Assembly (NCBI RefSeq): GCF_009903625.1
Contig: NZ_CP047569.1
Span: 3,140,501-3,204,500 of the forward strand
Length of the DNA stretch: 64,000 nucleotides
Source: Microbulbifer sp. ALW1
GTDB taxonomy: Bacteria; Pseudomonadota; Gammaproteobacteria; Pseudomonadales; Cellvibrionaceae
Direction of reading: 5' to 3'
Shown: in pieces, positions 25,887-34,179 of the stretch
How the letters are laid out: every line of letters starts with the position of its first letter
How positions within the stretch are numbered: the first letter of the stretch is position 1
Notes under the pieces: generated by a model
Told to the model about the DNA's origin: nothing
The model's input: only the letters and a program-made list of their open reading frames with translations
Databases searched by the model: none
Program-made: the position numbers and the translations under genes

Positions 25887-26903
25887 TCAAGGATAGAAAC
25901 GCGGCTCAGGCTCAAGCACCACGCCAAATTTTTGCTGGATGTCCCGGGCGATATCCTGCGCAAGGTCGACGACCTGACTGCCACAACGATGCCCGGGATT
26001 TACGAGCACCAGCGCTTGCCGGTCGTGCACCCCTACCCCATCTCTCGCAAACCCACGCCACCCGGCCTGGTCGATCAGCCAGCCGGCGGCAAGCTTCCAG
26101 TCATTACCCGCGGCAAAGGCGACAAGGTCCGGGTGCTTTTGCTTCAATTCGGCGTATTGGGACGCGCCCACTACCGGGTTTTTGAAAAAACTCCCGGCGT
26201 TGGGAATCTCGACCGGGTTCGGCAACTTACTGTTGCGAATAGCGATAACGGCACTGGCAACCTGCTCTGGCGTCAGGTCTTGCTCCCCTTGCTGATGCTC
26301 GGCAAAGTATTGCTGAAGTGCCGGATAAGATACCTGCGGCTGCCACCGGGCCGGTAATTTCAGCACCACTTCACAAATCAGGAACCGGTCTTTCGCATCG
26401 CCCTTGAACAGGCTGTCGCGGTAACCAAACTGACAGGCCTCTGCGGTGAATGTAACCAGTTTCCCGGTCGCAATCTCCATGGCCGTCAATTGCTCAAACG
26501 TGTCTTTTAGCTCGACACCATATGCACCAATATTCTGAATGGGTGCGGCACCGATATTGCCCGGAATCAGCGCCAGGTTTTCCAGGCCACCGTAACCAAG
26601 CGCCACACTGTGCATCACCAGCTGGTGCCAGTTCTCACCGGCGGAAGCGCGCAGGCGCACACCATCGTCCAACGGCTCAAATTCATGCCCCAGCAGGCCA
26701 ATGTGCAACGCCAGCCCCGGAAAATCGCCGGTCAGTACGATGTTACTACCGCCCCCTAATGGCAAGATCGGAAGTTGCTGCTCGCGCGCAAACGCCCGCG
26801 CTTCACGCATTTCGTCATATGAGGTCGCCGCGCAAAAGTACTTGGCCCGCGCTGCTATGGTCATGGTGTTGAAGGGCTGTAAATCGACGTCAGACTGAAT
26901 CAT
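25887..26903 (-). CDS. murB: UDP-N-acetylenolpyruvoylglucosamine reductase
   Basis: A 338-residue FAD enzyme that reduces UDP-GlcNAc-enolpyruvate to UDP-MurNAc in the cytoplasm, an essential peptidoglycan step. The N-terminus VDLQPFNTMTIAARAKYF and LPLGGGSNIVL (FAD site) are standard. GYGGLENLALIPGNIGAAPIQNIGAYGVELKD carries the signature, with catalytic Ser in PNAGSFFKNPV and Glu in the C-terminal LVLVNPG region. Length matches type I MurB as in E. coli (342). Last gene of the lipid A / cell envelope block in the minus-strand direction. Confidence 0.97.
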   Translation of the reverse strand: MIQSDVDLQPFNTMTIAARAKYFCAATSYDEMREARAFAREQQLPILPLGGGSNIVLTGDFPGLALHIGLLGHEFEPLDDGVRLRASAGENWHQLVMHSVALGYGGLENLALIPGNIGAAPIQNIGAYGVELKDTFEQLTAMEIATGKLVTFTAEACQFGYRDSLFKGDAKDRFLICEVVLKLPARWQPQVSYPALQQYFAEHQQGEQDLTPEQVASAVIAIRNSKLPNPVEIPNAGSFFKNPVVGASQYAELKQKHPDLVAFAAGNDWKLAAGWLIDQAGWRGFARDGVGVHDRQALVLVNPGHRCGSQVVDLAQDIARDIQQKFGVVLEPEPRFYP

Positions 26904-26932
26904 GTATTGGCGTTTTCTTCCGGTACCGATAA

Positions 26933-26981
26933 TTCCTGCTAGGCGAGAGTTCCTGCTAGGCGAGAGTTCCTGCTAAGCGAG
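26933..26981. repeat. 17-base tandem repeat, nearly three copies
   Basis: The unit TTCCTGCTAGGCGAGAG is present at 26933-26949 and 26950-26966, with a third diverged partial copy (TTCCTGCTAAGCGAG) at 26967-26981. It lies in the gap between kdsB and murB, upstream of murB in the direction of transcription. No function is evident. Confidence 0.85.
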
Positions 26982-27020
26982 CCCGGCGGCCGGCGGTTCG
27001 ACGGCCTCGATCTGCTAACT

Positions 27021-27809
27021 CTATTGGGCAAATAACGCCCGCATCCGGTTGAGATCCTGCTCGGTGTCGACGCCACCGGGCACCTCCTCGCAGGCATCCG
27101 CCAGGTGAATCGCGTGGCCGTTGTACAGGAAGCGAAGCTGTTCCAGGGCCTCAAACTGCTCGATTGGCGCCATCGGCCAGCTGACAAACAGGTTCAACAA
27201 CCCTGCCCGGTAAGCATAGATGCCAATGTGGCGGCGCGGGTTCAGTCCCTCAGGCAGCGACCCCGGCTCCCGAGCAAATGCATCGCGCGGCCAGGGAATC
27301 GGCGCTCGGGAAAAGTAACGCGCCAGCCCGGAGGCTTCAGCCACGACTTTCACGATATTGGGATTGAGGAAATCTTCGGTGGAAGTAATAGGCTCCGCCA
27401 GGGTGGCAACGCCGGCTGAAGTATTTTCCGCCAGATTACGCGCGACCTGATCGATCACCGCCGGTGGAATCAGCGGCTCATCCCCCTGAACATTGACCAG
27501 AATCCGGTCATCCGCTACCGCCAGGTTGCGCGCCACTTCCTGCAAACGATCGGTTCCCGAAGCGTGCTCCGGGCTGGTCATGCAGACTTCACCACCAAAA
27601 GCCCGCACCGCTTCCGCCACCCGCATATCGTCGGTTGCAACCACTACCCGCTCGGCACTGCTTTCACTGGCACGCTCATACACGCGCTGCACCATGGGTT
27701 TACCGGCGATTTCCGCCAGAGGTTTTCCCGGCAGGCGACTGGAGGCGTAGCGGGCAGGAATGATGACATCAAAAGCCGGCGCCACCGACTCTTTTTCTGT
27801 TGAATTCAT
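27021..27809 (-). CDS. kdsB: 3-deoxy-manno-octulosonate cytidylyltransferase
   Basis: A 262-residue cytoplasmic enzyme that activates KDO as CMP-KDO for lipopolysaccharide inner core synthesis. Features: [35 protein letters not shown] (nucleotide-binding start), [43 protein letters not shown] and [13 protein letters not shown], with the C-terminal [15 protein letters not shown]. Five bases separate it from lpxK; in Pseudomonas and E. coli a small ycaR-type gene usually lies between them and it is absent here. Confidence 0.97.
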   Translation of the reverse strand: MNSTEKESVAPAFDVIIPARYASSRLPGKPLAEIAGKPMVQRVYERASESSAERVVVATDDMRVAEAVRAFGGEVCMTSPEHASGTDRLQEVARNLAVADDRILVNVQGDEPLIPPAVIDQVARNLAENTSAGVATLAEPITSTEDFLNPNIVKVVAEASGLARYFSRAPIPWPRDAFAREPGSLPEGLNPRRHIGIYAYRAGLLNLFVSWPMAPIEQFEALEQLRFLYNGHAIHLADACEEVPGGVDTEQDLNRMRALFAQ

Positions 27810-27814
27810 GAGTT

Positions 27815-28870
27815 CTACTGGGCCTTACTCGAATCAGCTGCATTCGAGGAAAAGTTTTCAAGGTGCTGGTGTATGCGTTGATAGAACAGATCCGGAAACT
27901 GTGCCTGAACCTCGATGGCCCACCAGTGCGATTGCCAGAAATCGCGGCATTTGACCGCATCTTTCATGGTCATGATCACCGGAGTAACACCGTCCAGCTG
28001 CAGCTCCTGCTGGCTGTACTGGTGATGATCTGGGAACGCCATTTCCATCACCGTATAACCGAGCGCACGCAGTGCATTAAAAAAGCGCTGGGGGTTACCG
28101 ATGGCTGCCACCCCGTGGCAGGGCCCCACCTCCGGCCCGGACTCCAACTTGAGTGTGGACGTTTGATCCAGATTGAACTGGTGCCAGCGGGATGGTGCCA
28201 GCTCCATCGCAAAGTCGATCTGTTCTCCACACTGTGACAGCACCAGCTCACTGGGCTTGCCATTGGCAACCACCATATCCACATCGGCAAGGCGGTCAAC
28301 GGATTCGCGCAGTGGCCCGCGCGGCAGCAGGTGCTCATTGCCGAGCCCCCGCTTCCCATCCACTACACAGATCTCCAGGCTGCGCCAAAGCTCGTAGTGC
28401 TGCAGTCCATCGTCCGAAAGAATGACGTCGCAGCCGTGTTCGGTAATTAACGCCTCAGCCGCTTCCGCCCGCTTGGGTGACACCATCACCGGCAAACCGG
28501 TCATCAAGTGCAACATCAACGGCTCATCACCGGATTCCAGGGGGTGAGATTGTGCGGTGACGTTATAGGGATAATGCTTGGCGCGGCCGCCGTAGCCCCG
28601 GCTGATAATGCCCGGTTTACGCCCACGCTCCTGTAGCCAGCGGCCGAGCTCCGCCACGATCGGCGTCTTGCCCGCGCCACCAACGGTGATATTCCCCACC
28701 ACGATGACCGGAACCGGCAGTGGTTTCGCCTGCTTGCGCTGCTTGCGCCACCGACTGCCATGACGAAACACCAACTCCAATGGCGCCAGCAACGGCAGTT
28801 GCATGCCGTCACTGTCGCCGCCGTCCGTCGCCGGATACCAGCGTTTGTTCAACCAGTCTTCAAGAGACAT
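27815..28870 (-). CDS. lpxK: Tetraacyldisaccharide 4'-kinase
   Basis: A 351-residue inner-membrane-associated kinase that adds the 4'-phosphate in lipid A synthesis. The Walker A-like loop is [34 protein letters not shown] and [25 protein letters not shown] are family signatures, the latter with the Asp-Asp-Gly-Leu-Gln-His motif. An N-terminal hydrophobic stretch ([15 protein letters not shown]) follows the ATG. Between msbA and kdsB, so flippase, kinase and KDO activation are clustered, as in many gammaproteobacteria. Confidence 0.97.
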   Translation of the reverse strand: MSLEDWLNKRWYPATDGGDSDGMQLPLLAPLELVFRHGSRWRKQRKQAKPLPVPVIVVGNITVGGAGKTPIVAELGRWLQERGRKPGIISRGYGGRAKHYPYNVTAQSHPLESGDEPLMLHLMTGLPVMVSPKRAEAAEALITEHGCDVILSDDGLQHYELWRSLEICVVDGKRGLGNEHLLPRGPLRESVDRLADVDMVVANGKPSELVLSQCGEQIDFAMELAPSRWHQFNLDQTSTLKLESGPEVGPCHGVAAIGNPQRFFNALRALGYTVMEMAFPDHHQYSQQELQLDGVTPVIMTMKDAVKCRDFWQSHWWAIEVQAQFPDLFYQRIHQHLENFSSNAADSSKAQ

Positions 28871-28955
28871 TGCGCTGTGCGCCCCCTGTCCAAATCCCTG
28901 ATGTCATCTTTGTGCGGAGCAGTGTCGAACGTCACCGCTTCCCAAGACACTACCC

Positions 28956-30794
28956 TTAACCGATTGCGCCGCCTGACTGCTGCTGTAACAGCAGAGCGTA
29001 TCGACCACCAAGAGCCAGCAGCTCACTGTGGGTTCCACTTTCCACGATACGACCCTGGTCCATCACCAGAATGCAGTCGGCATTTTCAATGGTACTGAGG
29101 CGATGAGCGATGACAAAGGTCGTGCGATTTTTCATCACCTCTGTCAGCGCCGCCTGAATATTGCGCTCGGACTCATTATCCAGGGCCGATGTCGCCTCAT
29201 CCAGAATGAGCAGCGGAGAATCCTTCAGCAGTGCGCGGGCAATCGCCAGGCGCTGGCGTTGGCCGCCGGACAGGATCTGGGCATTGTCACCCAGCACCGT
29301 TTGCAGGCCGTCGGGCAACTCTTCGATAAAACCGCGCGCATGGGCCAGATCTACTGCCCGCTGCACTTCCTCTTCCGAGCGGTTTTCCAGCTCGCCATAG
29401 GCGATATTGCGGTACACCGTATCGTTAAACAGTACGATATTTTGCGAAACCAGGCTGATCTGCTCACGCAGTGCGGTCACCGGTACCTGGGTAATATCCA
29501 CCTCATCCAGCAGAATTCGCCCGGAGGTCGGGTCGTAGAAGCGGGAGAGCAGGCTTACCAGGGTACTCTTGCCGGAGCCAGATGCGCCGACCAGTGCCAC
29601 TGTCTGCCCAGCCGGTACAGAAAAGTCGATATCACTCAACACCGCGGGGCCGTCATCGCTGTAGCGGAACCCGAGGTGGTCAAAGCGCACAGCACCAGTC
29701 ACCGGTTTCGGCAGCGCCAGATTGCCTCCGACCGGCTCCTTGGGAGCATCGAACACTTCGAAAATACTCTCCGCCGCAGCAATGCCTTTCTGGATTTCCG
29801 CATAAACCTCGGACAGATTCCGAATAGGCTTTGCCAGCGAGGCAGCAGCGCCGATATAAGACGCAAACACACCGGCGGTCATTGATTCGACCATGCCCGG
29901 CGCCAGGGCAAACCACACCAGCACCGCCGTGGCCAATCCGACCATTATCTGGATTACCGAAACACTCGCGTTGTCGGCAACCACCAGCTTCATGAACTGC
30001 TGGCGGTTGGCGTTACTGGCAGCCTGGAAGCGCGCATTCTCGTAGGTCTGGCCGCCGTACATGCGCACGACCTCATAACCGTTGATCGCTTCCTGGGTGA
30101 CATGGGTAACATCTCCCATGGTGTTCTGAATACGATGACTCAGCTTGCGGAAACGCTTACCCACCACACTGACAATGACGGCAATAATCGGCACGAACAG
30201 GAAAAACGTGAGCGTAAGCTTCCAGTTCACCAGCAGCAGATAGGTCAACAATCCAATCGCTGTAAATGACGAGCGGAACACCGTCTTGAGCGCTTTGGTG
30301 ATGGAATTGGTAACCTGCTCTACGTTATAGGCCACCTTGGAAATCAGGTAGGCACCGGTGTAGCGGTCAAAATAGCTGCTCGGCAACTGGCCGATATGCG
30401 CAAATAGTTCGGTGCGCAACTGATGAATCACCGCGCGCGCGACATACGCCAGACCGTAGCTCCCGATAAAATTACCCACGGCCCGCAATCCAACGATGAC
30501 CAGCATCAGTACCGGCACCAGCCAGCGGGCGGTTTCCTGGGGCATAACGCCGCCCGGGAAATATTTGGCGACAAATTGCGCGAGAAACCCCCGCCCAGAA
30601 TTGATGCCAGAGCCGACAGCATCGAGCAACAGCTCGGTCACCGCAATCAGCGCAACTTCCATGAAAGAAAAGAGGAAAAAGCCGAAAACCGCGACAACAA
30701 ACAATGGCCACTGGGGAACAGCGTAGGAAAGCAGACGTCGGTAAGTTTGCGCACCGTGTTGGGGCTTCTGCGCAGGCAGGGGGGATTTTTGCAT
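28956..30794 (-). CDS. msbA: Lipid A export ATP-binding/permease protein MsbA
   Basis: About 612 residues: six transmembrane helices (residues ~20-320) fused to one ABC ATPase. The ATPase has Walker A GASGSGKSTLVSLL, Q-loop SLVSQNIVLFND, signature LSGGQRQRLAIARALL, Walker B PLLILDEATSALD and the switch His in FVIAHRLSTI. As a homodimer it flips core lipid A across the inner membrane. The start is uncertain: ATG 30794 (MQKSPLPAQK) fits family length, but GTG 30830 adds 12 residues. Position next to lpxK supports MsbA over a general exporter. Confidence 0.95.
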   Translation of the reverse strand: MQKSPLPAQKPQHGAQTYRRLLSYAVPQWPLFVVAVFGFFLFSFMEVALIAVTELLLDAVGSGINSGRGFLAQFVAKYFPGGVMPQETARWLVPVLMLVIVGLRAVGNFIGSYGLAYVARAVIHQLRTELFAHIGQLPSSYFDRYTGAYLISKVAYNVEQVTNSITKALKTVFRSSFTAIGLLTYLLLVNWKLTLTFFLFVPIIAVIVSVVGKRFRKLSHRIQNTMGDVTHVTQEAINGYEVVRMYGGQTYENARFQAASNANRQQFMKLVVADNASVSVIQIMVGLATAVLVWFALAPGMVESMTAGVFASYIGAAASLAKPIRNLSEVYAEIQKGIAAAESIFEVFDAPKEPVGGNLALPKPVTGAVRFDHLGFRYSDDGPAVLSDIDFSVPAGQTVALVGASGSGKSTLVSLLSRFYDPTSGRILLDEVDITQVPVTALREQISLVSQNIVLFNDTVYRNIAYGELENRSEEEVQRAVDLAHARGFIEELPDGLQTVLGDNAQILSGGQRQRLAIARALLKDSPLLILDEATSALDNESERNIQAALTEVMKNRTTFVIAHRLSTIENADCILVMDQGRIVESGTHSELLALGGRYALLLQQQSGGAIG

Positions 30795-30908
30795 AAATAT
30801 CTTGGCAGCGTGTTCTCCGTAAATGGCCACAACCGCAGGTGAAGTACTCGCTGCGGAGGGCGCCGGGGAGCGCGGTTTACGATCCCCGACGGTTCAACAC
30901 TTTATAGA

Positions 30909-31328
30909 TTACTGTTCGTCCGGCTGCCGGGTGGTAATACTGAGATGCACAAATCCCAGTTGGCCGGCCGCGTCCATCGCACGAACCACCGCCTGGTGTT
31001 GTGCGGTGGCATCGGCAGTAATGATCAGCGGGCGATTGTACTCGCCAGCAGACACTTCCGACAGGGCAGATTTCAGCGTGGCCAACTTCTTGTTGATCAG
31101 CGCTCGCCCATCGACGGAGTATGAGCCATCCGCGTTAATCAGAATTTCAATGGTTAAAGGAGGACTCTCAACCTGCGGCCCCGCGGCTTCCGGCAGGTTC
31201 AGCTGGAGATGGCTCTCCTTGGTAAAGGTGGTGGACACCATAAAAAAGATCAGCAACAGGAATACAATATCGATCAACGGTGTAAGGTTGACCCCTTCCT
31301 GCTCGGTATTCTGGCGACGAAATTGCAT
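30909..31328 (-). CDS. exbD: ExbD/TolR-type biopolymer transport protein
   Basis: A 139-residue inner-membrane protein with one N-terminal helix. MQFRRQNTEQEGVNLTPLIDIVFLLLIFFMVSTTF contains the protonatable Asp of the ExbD/TolR helix (PLIDIVFLLLIFF). The remainder is periplasmic (residues ~45-139). With ExbB it uses the proton gradient to energise TonB and outer-membrane receptors, several of which are in this window. AGGAG precedes the start. The exbB-exbD-msbA-lpxK order is conserved. Confidence 0.95.
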   Translation of the reverse strand: MQFRRQNTEQEGVNLTPLIDIVFLLLIFFMVSTTFTKESHLQLNLPEAAGPQVESPPLTIEILINADGSYSVDGRALINKKLATLKSALSEVSAGEYNRPLIITADATAQHQAVVRAMDAAGQLGFVHLSITTRQPDEQ

Positions 31329-31368
31329 CTAGCGCTCCTGCCTATATAGCGTAATTGGCGTTGCGCGC

Positions 31369-31992
31369 TCAGGCTGCAGCTTCAATGCGGCGATCGCTGT
31401 GCAGGGCGTCGACCAGTTTGACCGCCTCCTGCTCCATGGTGACCACAATGGAGTCGACTCGGCGCTGAAAGTAACGGTGCGCCATCAAGGCAGGGATGGC
31501 CACACTCAGACCCGCGGCGGTGGTAATCAGTGCCTGGGAGATGCCACCTGCAAGCACCCCTGGGTTACCGGTGCCCTCAAGCATAATCGCGGTAAACACC
31601 TGGATCATGCCCACTACGGTACCCAGCAGCCCGATCAGCGGAGCAACTGCGGCAATGGTGCCGAGTACATTCAGGAAACGCTCCAGCTCGTGTACTACCT
31701 GGCTGGCAGCCTCCTCGATACTGTCTTTCATGACCTCACGGCCATGACGGGAGTTCGACAGACCGGCGGCAAAAATGCGCCCCAGCTGGCTGGAATCCCG
31801 CAATTCCTTGATTTTCTCAGTGGTCAACTGGTTGTTTTTTAAACCGCTCCAGACTTCACCCAGCAAGGCGCGGGGGGCAATCTTGCGCTCGTTAAGCGTC
31901 CACAGGCGCTCGATGAAAATAGCGATAACAGCAACGGAACAGAGCAGGATTGGCAGCATTAGCCAGCCGCCGGACTTTATTATTTCTAACAC
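31369..31992 (-). CDS. exbB: ExbB/TolQ-type proton channel protein
   Basis: About 207 residues with three transmembrane helices: SGGWLMLPILLCSVAVIAIFIE near the start, FLNVLGTIAAVAPLIGLLGTVVGMIQVF and GISQALITTAAGLSVAIPALMAHRYF. The MotA/TolQ/ExbB signature LIGLLGTVVGMI is clear. Start set at GTG 31992 (VLEIIKSGGWLML); a TTG at 32037 extends the frame with no ribosome site. Acts with ExbD in the inner membrane. Confidence 0.94.
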   Translation of the reverse strand: MLEIIKSGGWLMLPILLCSVAVIAIFIERLWTLNERKIAPRALLGEVWSGLKNNQLTTEKIKELRDSSQLGRIFAAGLSNSRHGREVMKDSIEEAASQVVHELERFLNVLGTIAAVAPLIGLLGTVVGMIQVFTAIMLEGTGNPGVLAGGISQALITTAAGLSVAIPALMAHRYFQRRVDSIVVTMEQEAVKLVDALHSDRRIEAAA

Positions 31993-32213
31993 TTTTTTTA
32001 GGCCCAAAACAACGGTACAAAATGTGACCAACCCCAAGGGTAACGGGTTAGGTAGTAGCGGGAGACTCTACCACAGCTCATCCCGGTGAGCTAAGTGGCC
32101 GATGGGCATGTTTTTCATCCTTGTGAACCGGATTGCAATTCCAGCCACGCTGTCAAAAGCGGGCCCGGGTCCTTGATATGGGGCACTTCTGTAGCAGATC
32201 AGCGAGCAGATAA

Positions 32214-32243
32214 AAAAATAGCCGCACAAGTGCGGCTATTTTT
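32214..32243 (-). terminator. Intrinsic terminator after the charged exported protein gene
   Basis: AAAAATAGCCGCAC (32214-32227) pairs with GTGCGGCTATTTTT (32230-32243) around a 2-base loop, with T tract on the minus strand. It separates the gene at 32284-33105 from the exbB operon. Confidence 0.9.
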
Positions 32244-32283
32244 AATACTACGCGTATTAATAGTAAGCGAGCTTACCTGCCTA

Positions 32284-33105
32284 TTACTTTCCCGGGCGCT
32301 CGGGGCGCTGGGGTTTTTCTGGTCGCTCAGCCTTTTCTGGGCGTACCGGCTTCTCGGGACGATCGACCTTAGCAACGCGCTCAACCTTAGCAACGCGCTC
32401 AACCTTTGCAGCACGCTCCGTGTTTGCAGTGCGTTCCGCACGAGCCAAATCACGGTCTGCATGCTTCTCGGCACGCATGGACTTTTGTACGTCCCGGCTA
32501 GCCAGTTTTTCCGTCATATCGGGACGATTAGAGTGTATGCCGCTCATGATCTCGCCGAGGTTTACGCCCAGCTCCTTGGCAATATTGCCCCAACCCATAC
32601 CGTCAACCTGGCGCATACGCAAGATTTCGTTCAGGGACTCATCCGCGGTCATGCCAAGTTCGCCTTCCAGTGCTTCCGCCTGGGACATACCCGCCAGTTG
32701 CTCGGCCAGCGCCATGGTGATCAGCACATTGCCATAACCCATGCCGGCACCAGCGGTTGCCCCTTCTTCGACTTCCACACCGTCTTCGGTTACTTCAACT
32801 TCCACCCCTTCTTCGGAGACTTCGACGTCAACCACGACGTCTCCCTCGCCCTCTGCAACAGGCTCAACATAGCGAATGCTGCCGTCACGCAGACCGGCCA
32901 CAACACCCTGCGATGCTTCGTCACTACCAAAGAAGTCACTGAACATACCCGCGATACGATCGCCCGATACGGTATTGGCAACTTCAACCACCTCAACCTC
33001 AGTGGTGTCCGTTTCCGGCATATCTTCGTTTGCCCACACGTGAGAAGCACAGGCAATGCCTGCAAGCACCGCAGCCAGCGCGGTCGTTTTAAAAGGAATA
33101 TTCAT
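32284..33105 (-). CDS. Exported protein with acidic middle and basic Lys/Pro/Glu repeat tail
   Basis: A 273-residue protein not recognised as any family. A signal peptide ends near ASHVWANED. Residues ~25-120 are very acidic (TTEVEVVEV, DVVVDVEVSEEGVEVEV). A middle segment looks helical with the repeated theme Met/Gly-rich GAGMGYGNVL, LRMRQVDGMGWGNIAKELGVNLG. The C-terminal ~70 residues are low complexity, alternating Arg/Lys, Glu, Ala, Val and Pro (AKVERVAKVERVAKVDRPEKP). The charge split between halves is striking. It lies between the conserved comEC and exbB genes together with another exported protein. No function can be given; cell-envelope binding is a guess. Ribosome site GGAG before ATG. 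Confidence 0.75.
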   Translation of the reverse strand: MNIPFKTTALAAVLAGIACASHVWANEDMPETDTTEVEVVEVANTVSGDRIAGMFSDFFGSDEASQGVVAGLRDGSIRYVEPVAEGEGDVVVDVEVSEEGVEVEVTEDGVEVEEGATAGAGMGYGNVLITMALAEQLAGMSQAEALEGELGMTADESLNEILRMRQVDGMGWGNIAKELGVNLGEIMSGIHSNRPDMTEKLASRDVQKSMRAEKHADRDLARAERTANTERAAKVERVAKVERVAKVDRPEKPVRPEKAERPEKPQRPERPGK

Positions 33106-33147
33106 TGTATTTCTCCTGCTTGGCTAATATTTGCACTCGCCTGCGCG

Positions 33148-33984
33148 CTAGTCGCGCGGGCGGTAACTGATCTGGAAACCGACTCCCTGATCGGGGCTGC
33201 TATCCGTAAGGCCGATGTACCCGTACACCATGCCCGTCCATTGATCGCTGAGCTTGTGGCTCAAATAACCAAAGATTTCCGTTTGTGGATCACTGGCCGA
33301 CGTCACCGCCTGCTGATAATCCAGCGAGGCGCCGATACTTGAAATTTCACTTAGGCGATAACCCGTTCCCACCGAGGTGTACCAGACATCCCGCAATTCG
33401 GTTTCCGGAAGGTCGCCCTTGTATTTTTTTGCCAAAGTAAAAGAGGGCGTCAGGTCGCCAATGACCGTGAAGACTTCTGCCTGCAGGGTGTAATCCGCTT
33501 CACCGGTTCCCAGACCTTTATTCTCATCCGCCAGTGGCAGTTTGTATTTGGCAGACAGGTCGACAAAATACTGCTGGGCAATCGGCTCCAAGCTGTAGGT
33601 ACCGGTCAACCACAAGTCGCCGATTCCAGACTCCTTGATCAACAGGGTTTCATCGCTCGTCTGCCCTCCCCCGTTACCATTGCCATTGCCGTTACCGTTG
33701 CCATTTCCAGGACCGACAACAATTCCGCCATCCCCGCCGGGGATTACGCCACCCGGGCCCTCCATTTGTGTCCAGGGCAAGGACGCCTTGAATGTCCAAC
33801 TGGCGTTCGGTGAATAACTGGCGGTGAAAGGTGTGGAAACGATATCGGTGTCAACGGAGTCACCATAGCTTCCGCTACTGATGTCTGTTCCCAGGGAGTA
33901 CTTCCACTCCGACGCGGACGCACCCCCGCAAGTAACGAGACTCACGACCATTACGGAAGCCGTAGTCAACTGATTGAATTTCAT
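33148..33984 (-). CDS. Outer-membrane beta-barrel-like protein with a Gly-Asn repeat loop
   Basis: A 278-residue protein. ATG 33984 (MKFNQLTTASVMVVSLV) gives a signal peptide ending near GGASASEW; the longer frame to 34089 is discarded. Alternating strands (EWKYSLGTDISSGSYG, NASWTFKASLPWTQ, YFVDLSAKYKLPLAD) and an end in VGFQISYRPRD suggest a barrel of about 10-12 strands, similar in style to transporter or MetA-pathway porin-like proteins of unknown role. Residues ~85-110 hold a loop GNGNGNGNGNGNGGG coded by a hexanucleotide repeat, probably surface exposed and prone to length change. 42 bases separate it from the charged exported protein downstream, so they may be co-transcribed. Confidence 0.7.
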   Translation of the reverse strand: MKFNQLTTASVMVVSLVTCGGASASEWKYSLGTDISSGSYGDSVDTDIVSTPFTASYSPNASWTFKASLPWTQMEGPGGVIPGGDGGIVVGPGNGNGNGNGNGNGGGQTSDETLLIKESGIGDLWLTGTYSLEPIAQQYFVDLSAKYKLPLADENKGLGTGEADYTLQAEVFTVIGDLTPSFTLAKKYKGDLPETELRDVWYTSVGTGYRLSEISSIGASLDYQQAVTSASDPQTEIFGYLSHKLSDQWTGMVYGYIGLTDSSPDQGVGFQISYRPRD

Positions 33985-34179
33985 GCAAATAACCGGTACT
34001 TCTGTTTGCTGAATGTTGGCGCAACGGTACCACCGCGGCAGAGGCCAAACCTTGACCCAGCTCTCACAGATCCGTCGATTGGAAGACAATTTTCATAGAT
34101 GGGAAGTAACGGACGGCAATCAGGATTCAGGCGTCGCAACCACAAGGTGCACAGGCGCACAAACAGGCGCACACATCCG

